Source: CAZDOD01 sp964506935 (GTDB lineage Bacteria > Desulfobacterota > Zymogenia > Zymogenales > Zymogenaceae). Taken from it: DNA of 12,587 nucleotides. The notes under the pieces were generated by a model. The model was given only the letters and a program-made list of their open reading frames with translations. It was not told the DNA's origin and did not search any database. Location of the stretch: positions 1 to 12,587 of the forward strand of contig CAZDOD010000078.1 of NCBI GenBank assembly GCA_964506935.1, written 5' to 3'. Positions 7,202 through 12,587 of this stretch are shown here, piece by piece. The position numbers were made by a program, and so were the translations under genes. Each line of letters starts with the position of its first letter. Position 1 is the first letter of the stretch.

Positions 7202-8503
7202 ATGACTAAGAAGACACTGTTTTTAATCATTTCTCTAGTAGTCATGCTGGCGGCTTTACTGGCGCTACCCGCCTGCACCACTACCAAAGAGACAACCACC
7301 ACCCCCGCTCCGACCACGGCCAAGCCGGTTACGCTTTATATCGGCGGCACTTACTCGCTGACCGGCGCTTACGCCGAGGATACGGCGGCGGTGCTGGCCG
7401 GTTACCAGGACTACACCAAGTACGTCAACGAGACCAGGATGATGGCGCCCTGGCGGAGTGAGAAGTTACCGGACAATGTCAACCTGGAAGTGCTCTGGCG
7501 CGATGACGAGCTTAGCCCGGAAAAGGCGCTGTCTATCTATGATGAGCTTAAGGCCAAGGGTATACTCGTTTACCGCATAGGGGCGTCACAGACCGCAATG
7601 GCGTTGATGGACCTGCTGAACAAGGACCGCATCGGCGCTACCAGCATGGCCGCCGGCCCCTACCTGCTATCGCCGCCAAAAACTATCTTCACCAACTACC
7701 CGCTGTATACCGATGAGCTGGGTGCCATCGGCAACTGGTTCTTGGACAACTGGAAGAAAGCTGGCAATACGGCTAAACCCAGGGTAGCCTATCTCACCGC
7801 TGACAGTGCCCCGGGCAGGTCAATTGATATACACGAGATGCAAGCCTATCTGGAGAATGCCGGTTTCGAGTTTGTCGGCAAGCAGTTCGTGCCGATGGTA
7901 GTTACCACGCCGCCGACCACCCAATTGTCCTGGCTCAAGGACAACAAAGTAGACCTGGCTCTTGGCTGGGCGATCAATCCCGGCTCTCAGCCAACCATCA
8001 AGGAAGCCGTCAGGCTGGGAATGGGGACCAATCAGCCTTACAAAATAACCTTCGGCTTTGCTGCCCCAAGCCACCTGGCAGTCTTCGCCCCAGCGATGGG
8101 CACCATGGGTGACGGCGTCGTCGTCGCCGGCAGCTACCCTCCCCTGACCCACAAGGAATTGGCCGGGATAGCCTTCTACGACGAGCTACAGGCCAAGTAC
8201 CACGCCGATAAACCGGTGACCCATATCATGTACCTTGCCGGTATCGTCGAGGCGATGATACAGAGCGAGGCGCTACGGCTGGCCATGCTACAGGTGCCGG
8301 CCGACCAGCTGAAGTCGGTTGACGTTCTGGAATACGGTTTCTACCAGATCAAGAACCTGAGCACCGGCGACCTGACACCGCCGCTGTCCTTTGGCCCCGC
8401 CGATGTCGAGGGTGCTAAAGAGATGCGCATCGACCAGGTACAGAACGGTGAAGTTGTTCTGGTAGGTACGTACCCGATTCTCGGCATTTACAAGCATGAA
8501 TAA
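7202..8503 (+). CDS. HAAT-family ABC transporter substrate-binding lipoprotein (LivK/Peripla_BP_6 type)
   Basis: The extracytoplasmic receptor that would capture substrate for the importer (433 aa). The N-terminus is a lipoprotein signal: KK, a hydrophobic core, and a lipobox LPAC with Cys25. A Thr/Pro-rich linker follows (TTTKETTTTPAPTTAKP), which fits anchoring to the outer face of the membrane. The mature part begins VTLYIGGTYSLTGAYAED, a characteristic first strand and loop of type-I periplasmic binding folds. KALSIYDELKAKGILVYRIGASQTAMAL and RVAYLTADSAPGRS match the two-lobe fold. AAGGAGGG at 7191-7198 gives a very strong ribosome binding site. The separate 93-bp gap and strong site suggest more product than the membrane subunits, as binding proteins usually need. 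Binding residues for a specific ligand cannot be assigned by eye. Confidence 0.92.
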   Translation: MTKKTLFLIISLVVMLAALLALPACTTTKETTTTPAPTTAKPVTLYIGGTYSLTGAYAEDTAAVLAGYQDYTKYVNETRMMAPWRSEKLPDNVNLEVLWRDDELSPEKALSIYDELKAKGILVYRIGASQTAMALMDLLNKDRIGATSMAAGPYLLSPPKTIFTNYPLYTDELGAIGNWFLDNWKKAGNTAKPRVAYLTADSAPGRSIDIHEMQAYLENAGFEFVGKQFVPMVVTTPPTTQLSWLKDNKVDLALGWAINPGSQPTIKEAVRLGMGTNQPYKITFGFAAPSHLAVFAPAMGTMGDGVVVAGSYPPLTHKELAGIAFYDELQAKYHADKPVTHIMYLAGIVEAMIQSEALRLAMLQVPADQLKSVDVLEYGFYQIKNLSTGDLTPPLSFGPADVEGAKEMRIDQVQNGEVVLVGTYPILGIYKHE

Positions 8504-8512
8504 TTGTCATAT

Positions 8513-8537
8513 CGGGGGCTCCGTTACGGAGCCCCCG
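8513..8537 (+). terminator. GC-rich hairpin after the operon
   Basis: CGGGGGCTCCG (8513-8523) and CGGAGCCCCCG (8527-8537) form a perfect 11-bp stem with a TTA loop, 10 nt after the binding-protein stop codon. There is no T-tract on either strand, so it is not a textbook intrinsic terminator. It may instead act as an mRNA 3'-end stabiliser or terminate in a U-tract-independent way. Confidence 0.6.
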
Positions 8538-8576
8538 GCTACCTAACTAAATATTGCCGTATTTTGCGACAATCCT

Positions 8577-8598
8577 ACTGAATATATACTGAATATAT
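8577..8598. repeat. Perfect tandem duplication of 11 bp
   Basis: ACTGAATATAT occurs twice back to back (8577-8587 and 8588-8598) between the two hairpins that separate the converging genes. With two copies only, slippage or a small duplication is the simplest explanation. Confidence 0.6.
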
Positions 8599-8599
8599 C

Positions 8600-8630
8600 C
8601 GGCCAGGGATAAAGATGATTTATCCTGCCG
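8600..8630 (-). terminator. Hairpin overlapping the stop of the minus-strand surface-protein gene
   Basis: CGGCCAGGGATAAA (8600-8613) pairs with TTTATCCTGCCG (8619-8630) over 12 bp with two single-base bulges and a GATGA loop. The minus-strand stop codon (8620-8622) lies inside the stem. No T-run follows on either strand. A role as a transcript end for the leftward gene is plausible but weak. Confidence 0.35.
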
Positions 8631-9555
8631 TGTTGCGCCTTCTTACGAAGAAGTACGTGCCTAGGCCAACTATAATAACTCCGGCGGCTACATAGATAAC
8701 GATGAGCCACCAGGCAGTTCCCCCGGTCGTAACTGGTTCCATGATCGGGGCCGTTGGAGTTGGTTCAGGTGTCTTTTCAGGCTGTTTCACCGGTTCCAGT
8801 TTTTCCGCAAACTCTGGTGTTGGTGTCGGTGTGGGTGTGGGTTCCGGAATTTCTACTTCAGATACTTCGGCTACCTCGCCTTTGGGTGGGAGTTCCTCGA
8901 CCGTAAAGCTGCCCGAGGCACTACTCACATTAACGGTGTATGTTCCACTTATGCCCTCGGTCACCATAAAGCTGACCGTCCGGCTTTCGCCGCCCTTCAA
9001 GGTCACGGCCTTGTCCTGGACAACTATACCGCCGATTTTCAGGACGATGGTATAGCTGCCGGATAAATCGCCGGTATTGGTTACGGTAACACTAACCGTG
9101 ATGGACTCGTCAGGTTTTACGTCGGTCGGGGTAATGGTTATTTCACTGACCTCGAATTTGGCGGGTGCCATATGCGCCATGGCGGTATAGATAGAGAAGT
9201 GGCTTATTGGAGCGGTGATGGTATTGCTGTCGGGATTGACGACGCAGTCTTCGATCTCTACCCAGGCTCCATCCTGCCAGGTAGCACCATCATACTTCTG
9301 CCACTGGTATTCGTAGGTTTCGGGATCGCCGTCGGGGTCATTCCAGCCTGAGGGAACAGCCGTAAGAGTATTATTTGTGTAGGCCGGGTCTGGGGTAATC
9401 GTCACACTATCAATATACGGGTAAGAATTTAGGATAGTAATGGTATCCTCAACAGAATCACCAACATCGGTACCGTCACTTGGCTTGCAGATGACTTTAG
9501 CCTGCCTTTTAAACCGGAATCGGTCCGAGAGTTGTTTTGTTCTTGAATGATCAGC
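8620..9555 (-). pseudogene. 5'-truncated surface protein with PKD-like and CARDB-like domains and C-terminal membrane anchor
   Basis: The C-terminal part of a cell-surface protein. In order from the upstream side: the end of one repeat (VICKPSDGTDVGDSVEDTIT), then a second repeat starting VTITPDPAYTNNTLTAVPSG with WNDPDGDPETYEYQWQK, then a segment ending NTITAPISHFSIYTAM, then a CARDB-like beta domain (FEVSEITITPTDVKPDESI to GTYTVNVSSASGSFTVEEL), a Pro-Thr stalk (PEPTPTPTPTPEF and PEPTPTAP), one transmembrane helix (WWLIVIYVAAGVIIVGLG) and a basic tail VRRRN. The first nominal start, GTG at 9405, falls inside a repeat unit. The frame continues without a stop to 9555 but contains no ATG, GTG or TTG there and no signal peptide. 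I conclude that the 5' end has been lost. The remnant is head to head with a signal-less TRAP protein. Confidence 0.7.
8817..8845 (-). repeat. Simple GGTGTN repeat encoding the Pro-Thr stalk
   Basis: On the plus strand the repeated unit is GGTGTT/GGTGTC/GGTGTG. Read on the minus strand it encodes alternating Pro and Thr in the stalk before the membrane anchor. This is normal for wall- or surface-anchored proteins. Confidence 0.6.
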
Positions 9556-9625
9556 TCATTTCCCAGGAAGGAGTATATGTTATAAAATACTATTTAGATC
9601 AATAAATCACTCCGAAGAACCATTT
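9556..9625. other. AT-rich junction between two head-to-head truncated genes
   Basis: Seventy bases separate the last open codon of the surface-protein remnant from the TRAP-protein start. It holds AGGAAGGAG (9565-9573) followed by ATG TTA TAA, that is, a good ribosome site leading to a two-codon frame, and a TATAAA (9581-9586) without a clear -35 partner. I see no inverted repeat, insertion sequence or attachment-like duplication. Confidence 0.4.
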
Positions 9626-10585
9626 GTGAATAATATCGATAAAAAATCAAGCGAAAAACCGAGAGAACTCATATTTCATAATATTCATGATCATGGCACA
9701 GAAATTGTGGATATGTGGATGAATGAAGTGGAGGCGAGGACTAGAACCCGAGTCAAATTTACGAAAAGTACCGGTGAGAACCAAAGATTAATCGCCGCTG
9801 CTGATGTGGTCAGGGATGTCCCGGTTATGAGCAGTCGGTATCCGTTACTTAACCTCGTTCAAATCCCCTTCGTTTTTCCTAGTGCAACTGTTGGAAGCAG
9901 GGTTATAGCTCAACTATACTCAGAATTTTCCGAACTGCGAGACGAATTGAGTGACACGAAAATCGTTGGAATAGGAACAGGTGCATTGATGGCCATCTTT
10001 TCAAGCAGAGCTTGGGGTCCTATACGTACTTTAGAGGACTTTAAAGGTGCCAGAACGAGGTCGCTCCTTCCGATAGATAGGTTTATGACAGCCCTCGGAG
10101 CCAAGCCAATACATGTCGGATATCTCGAAATAAGTCACCTTCTAGGAACAGGACAGCTAGATGCGGCAGTATTGGGCATACTCCCGTCATATATGTTTAG
10201 ACTTGCGGAGGGAGCAGCGCCCTATTGTACCTTGGCTGGGGACTATTCGATTACCATGCACCCAATAAGAATATATATGAAATGGGATACATGGAATAAA
10301 CTGCCACCCGATATCCAAAGAGTTATTGAAGAAATAGGTCCCGCCGATTCTGATTGTTGGTATGCCGTACACAGTGGTATGGATGCCGATAACAACTTAC
10401 TAAAAGCAAAAGAATATATAAAACAAAAAGGAGAACTTTTTCGAGTCACTCCAGAAGAACTGAAACGGTGGCGCCAGTCAATACAAATAACTCAAGATTC
10501 AATTGTGAGAGATGTAGAAGCCAAAGGATTACCAGGCAGGAGATTCCTCAAACGAATGAATGAACTTGTCGCGGAATATGACTGA
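9626..10585 (+). CDS. TRAP-type (DctP family) substrate-binding protein lacking a signal peptide
   Basis: The 319-aa product resembles extracytoplasmic receptors of TRAP carboxylate transporters: MNEVEARTRTRVKFT in place of the usual WxxEVExRTxGRVKI, QIPFVFPSATVGSRV, IRTLEDFKGARTR (containing the arginine expected to clamp the substrate carboxylate), ALGAKPIHVGYLEISHLLGTGQLDAAV, and WNKLPPDIQRVIEEIGPAD. The GTG at 9626 is the first possible start. The frame is open upstream to a stop at 9548-9550 but has no start codon and no hydrophobic signal, so the product should stay in the cytoplasm. The section between TRVKFT and SSRYPL seems several residues shorter than in typical members. No DctQ or DctM membrane genes are in the window. 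It may be a relic or a repurposed cytoplasmic binder. It is AT-richer than the ABC operon. Confidence 0.7.
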   Translation: MNNIDKKSSEKPRELIFHNIHDHGTEIVDMWMNEVEARTRTRVKFTKSTGENQRLIAAADVVRDVPVMSSRYPLLNLVQIPFVFPSATVGSRVIAQLYSEFSELRDELSDTKIVGIGTGALMAIFSSRAWGPIRTLEDFKGARTRSLLPIDRFMTALGAKPIHVGYLEISHLLGTGQLDAAVLGILPSYMFRLAEGAAPYCTLAGDYSITMHPIRIYMKWDTWNKLPPDIQRVIEEIGPADSDCWYAVHSGMDADNNLLKAKEYIKQKGELFRVTPEELKRWRQSIQITQDSIVRDVEAKGLPGRRFLKRMNELVAEYD

Positions 10586-10843
10586 CGGTATTAAAGCCCC
10601 CTTTTCTTATGGAATAAATCAAGTCATAATATCTCTGAGAGCCGCCTTGATTTTCTCCTGATTGGGTAGAGCATACTGTTCCACAGGCGGACTATAAAGG
10701 TAATCGAGTAGAGATAACAATCCTTAACTGATATCCAATATGACATAAGGGCAAGTGGGTAGGATTCCAGCTTATGAGGTTATATTACGCACTATGGTAA
10801 AGAGGTGACAAACGGTATCATCACTACCGGGGGTAGGCCATAG
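10586..10843. other. Gene-poor region with decayed sequence and small hairpins
   Basis: These 258 bp lie between the TRAP protein and the convergent FAD oxidase. No intact gene is seen. It holds the short minus-strand coding remnant at 10619-10723 and nested inverted repeats near the oxidase end: ACTATGG (10791-10797) with CCATAGT (10838-10844), CGGTA/TACCG (10813-10829), and CTACC/GGTAG (10824-10836). None has a T-tract, so termination of the oxidase transcript is only a possibility. Confidence 0.4.
10619..10723 (-). pseudogene. Possible C-terminal remnant of an unidentified gene
   Basis: A 34-codon minus-strand frame, stop to stop, reads GLLSLLDYLYSPPVEQYALP then NQEKIKAALRDIMT. It has no start codon, but its composition looks like real protein. 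The end resembles the tails of the dihydrodipicolinate synthase/DapA family (a PPv...alpn.ekikaaLr.i pattern). That likeness is weak and rests on few positions. Confidence 0.25.
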
Positions 10844-12361
10844 TTAAAGTAGGGGATTTGATAAACCATTCGGGTCAAAAGCATCTTTTATCTTTTTCGC
10901 CCATATGTGAAAATTACTATAAAGAGGGCCCAGTTTATCCATCGCGGATGTCGCCCGGGGTGGCGACGCGGCGTGATATCCGTGCTTGATGTCGGTTTCC
11001 GTTGACTTCTGTGCTATCTCCATGGGGATATTCCGGCTTTCCGGGTCGGTCCTATCATAAAAGAATAGCAATTCAATGTGAGCCAGATGACCGTACTCCA
11101 TGGGGATAATCTGGAAGTTATACGGGGTATTTAAAATAAGTCCCTTATCAATATAATCATAGAAAAACTCGGGGATCGAGTCGGCCACTTCAAACATATG
11201 ACGGATAGAGTCGCCACCGAGCTTGGTGCCCATCCATCCGCCGCCAAGTTTGAGTACTCTCTGTAGAAAGCTTACGATGATGAAGAAGTCCATGTTTTCC
11301 TCATATTTTTTCCTTATGGACTCATCAACAGCTTCGCCATCTGTTTCTTTGATAATGTTCCACATAACGCGTTCTTCGTACTCAAGCTCCTCGGGGGTCC
11401 AGGCAGCCAGATAGACCCACAGGGCTTGTGGTAGTTCCTTCTGATAGAGACCGCTGTTCCACAGTTCCCAGAAAGCATTGGCCGACTCCGTATACAAGAC
11501 TGCCTCGGTCGCATAGAAGAACTTAAGGACGGCAAATCCGATCTCCGCTTCCCCCATTTCTATCATAGCGTCCCGGACTTTTTCCAGAGTGGGGAACTTA
11601 AAGATAAATACCTTGTGGCAGTCTACCGGGAAGCGTATCGTGTAATAGGGGGTATGTCCCTTCGTCGGCAGTACCCTGGGCCCCTTCCACGCATCCAGCC
11701 CAACGGCAATCCTGGTAACGATACCCAGTCCCCCTCCCCATCCACTCCAGCCTCGAGCCAGCCCACGGAGACTTGGCCCGGGACCGTCGGGGCAGAACCA
11801 CCCGGCCCCGGCGCCCAATGAACCGACCGTCATCACTTCTCCGGTGGGCGTAACCCATTCATATCCCAGGAGATAGCGCGAGCATCTTGAATTACTATGT
11901 TGAACGTGATGGTCACCCGAGGTTAAAAAGTTCGCCAGCACGGAACACGAGGGCCCCGCCGATGCCGTAGGGTAATTGAGACCTCGCTTCAACACTTCCG
12001 GCTTCAACTGTACCTGCCTGACGCCGGGTTCGATAACTGCGTAGCGGTCTTCCTCATTGATTTCTAGTATCTTATTCATCCGCCTCATACTTATAATAAT
12101 CATCCCCGGCTGACTGGAGAGACCGAATCCCATGAGCGATAGCGTAGCAACGTATTTAATGCCGTATCGATTGCATATACGGACGATTTCTTGGACTTCC
12201 TCGGTACTACCGGGCATGATGACAGCCTCCGGGCTGGGTGGCTTTCTAAGACCCCCAGGACCGGCGTGTCGGTATGCGGCCAGTATATATTCCCGCCCGC
12301 TTATATTTTCCGGTCCAACGACACTCTCGAATTCTTTATAGATGTGTTCTGGTAAACTCAT
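10844..12361 (-). CDS. FAD-linked oxidase, GlcD/vanillyl-alcohol-oxidase superfamily
   Basis: A 505-aa cytoplasmic flavoprotein. FAD-binding features: the VIMPGSTEEVQEIVRICNRY segment (47-66) followed by GIKYVATLSLMGFG; AVIEPGVR (108-115); a diphosphate-loop region with AGPSCSVLANFLTSGDHH (135-152) and LLGYEWVTPTGEVMTVGS (164-181); and GLARGWSGWGGGLGIVTRIAVGL (200-222). The C-terminus IKDAFDPNGLSNP is the usual closing motif of this superfamily. Members oxidise hydroxy acids or phenolic alcohols; the substrate here is unknown. The usual G-x-G turn after the Asn is replaced by SGDHHVQHSNSR, rich in His. The ATG at 12361 has only a weak purine stretch (GGATTTGAT) before it. An upstream TPR gene on the same strand ends 21 bp earlier, so the two may be co-transcribed. 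It is convergent with the TRAP-type gene. Confidence 0.85.
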   Translation of the reverse strand: MSLPEHIYKEFESVVGPENISGREYILAAYRHAGPGGLRKPPSPEAVIMPGSTEEVQEIVRICNRYGIKYVATLSLMGFGLSSQPGMIIISMRRMNKILEINEEDRYAVIEPGVRQVQLKPEVLKRGLNYPTASAGPSCSVLANFLTSGDHHVQHSNSRCSRYLLGYEWVTPTGEVMTVGSLGAGAGWFCPDGPGPSLRGLARGWSGWGGGLGIVTRIAVGLDAWKGPRVLPTKGHTPYYTIRFPVDCHKVFIFKFPTLEKVRDAMIEMGEAEIGFAVLKFFYATEAVLYTESANAFWELWNSGLYQKELPQALWVYLAAWTPEELEYEERVMWNIIKETDGEAVDESIRKKYEENMDFFIIVSFLQRVLKLGGGWMGTKLGGDSIRHMFEVADSIPEFFYDYIDKGLILNTPYNFQIIPMEYGHLAHIELLFFYDRTDPESRNIPMEIAQKSTETDIKHGYHAASPPRATSAMDKLGPLYSNFHIWAKKIKDAFDPNGLSNPLL

Positions 12362-12382
12362 ATCAAATCCATTTAAAACCGG

Positions 12383-12587
12383 TCAGAGTGCTTTCACCAC
12401 GAGTTCGGTAAGATCGTAATAACTCAGGTCATTACTGTTTTTTAAAGCATTCTTAAAATTGTTCTCTTTTTTATTTAAAAGCCCCACATAAAAATATGCT
12501 TTAAAATTATTCGGGTCTTTTGAGATGGACATTTGTAAATATTTATCAGCATCAGGATAGCTTTTAGCTTTATAAAGTAAAATTCCT
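12383..12587 (-). CDS. C-terminal end of a TPR-repeat protein, cut by the window edge
   Basis: A 67-residue open frame enters from the right edge and ends at a TGA at 12383-12385. GILLYKAKSYPDADKYLQMS followed by ISKDPNNFKAYFYVGLLNKK fits the tetratricopeptide pattern (small residue, Y, A at the expected spacing and a P-N-N turn). NFKNALKNSNDLSYYDLTEL may be a second, degenerate helix pair. TPR proteins are protein-protein adaptors, and nothing here tells the partner. The stretch is very AT-rich (45 G or C in the last 167 bases, about 27%), unlike the FAD oxidase that follows it by 21 bp on the same strand. Confidence 0.6.
   Translation of the reverse strand, partial: GILLYKAKSYPDADKYLQMSISKDPNNFKAYFYVGLLNKKENNFKNALKNSNDLSYYDLTELVVKAL

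Noticed and set aside
8702..9055. 117-codon plus-strand frame rich in Val, Gly and Ser
   Set aside because: It is the reverse of the Pro-Thr stalk and CARDB-like domain of the minus-strand protein; the repeat (GVGVGVGVGSG) is a by-product of the PTPTPT coding.
9565..9585. Good ribosome site with ATG TTA TAA as the original TRAP start
   Set aside because: No single frame shift from this ATG yields a signal peptide leading into the TRAP frame; the sequence between is AT-rich and not hydrophobic-coding.
10813..10829. CGGTA...TACCG inverted repeat resembling the 1281-1296 palindrome
   Set aside because: The arms match but the centre is 7 nt instead of 6, so the symmetry differs, and it lies at the 3' end of the oxidase gene where an operator is unlikely. 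It is probably coincidence.
1..12587. CRISPR arrays, tRNA or rRNA genes, transposases, integrases
   Set aside because: I looked for regularly spaced repeats, cloverleaf-like CCA ends, rRNA-like conserved blocks and DDE or tyrosine recombinase motifs, and saw none.

Overview
This 12.6 kb window looks like part of a bacterial chromosome from an anaerobic or sediment-type lineage. My best guess is the Chloroflexota, class Dehalococcoidia. That guess rests on style: a short lipoprotein signal with a Thr/Pro-rich linker, a surface protein with PKD-like and CARDB-like repeats, a (Pro-Thr)n stalk and a C-terminal membrane anchor, and a CoA ligase encoded inside a branched-chain-amino-acid-type ABC operon. 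No rRNA, tRNA or phylogenetic marker is present, so the assignment is inference.

Left part (63-8537): a LuxR-type regulator on the minus strand is divergent from a six-gene plus-strand operon. The order is ATPase (LivG type), ATPase (LivF type), AMP-forming acyl/aryl-CoA ligase, permease (LivH type), permease (LivM type) and a lipoprotein solute-binding protein (LivK/Peripla_BP_6 type). The first five genes are tightly packed (gaps of 28 and 18 bp, a 4-bp ATGA overlap, then a 2-bp gap). The binding-protein gene follows 93 bp later with its own strong ribosome binding site. A strong GC hairpin follows the operon. The simplest reading is a high-affinity importer for a carboxylic acid (aromatic, fatty or related), with the ligase trapping the substrate as a CoA thioester and the regulator controlling expression from the shared 306-bp intergenic region. 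That region holds a 16-bp near-palindrome, a consensus-like promoter for the regulator, and a leader of about 190-210 nt before the operon.

Middle part (8600-10843): this looks like a genomic scar. A minus-strand surface protein has lost its N-terminus: its frame runs open to 9555 with no usable start upstream and begins in mid-repeat. It faces, head to head, a TRAP-type (DctP family) binding protein with no signal peptide. Then come 258 bp without an intact gene, holding the apparent C-terminal tail of another minus-strand gene.

Right part (10844-12587): a minus-strand FAD-linked oxidase of the GlcD/vanillyl-alcohol-oxidase superfamily lies 21 bp downstream of the 3' end of a very AT-rich TPR-type protein that runs off the window edge. 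Local GC falls from about 60% to below 30% within roughly 200 bp here.

No CRISPR array, transposase, integrase, rRNA or tRNA was recognised. The most useful observations are the regulator/operon intergenic region, the importer-ligase operon architecture, and the paired truncations around 9555-9626. I did not find evidence of an entirely new system.
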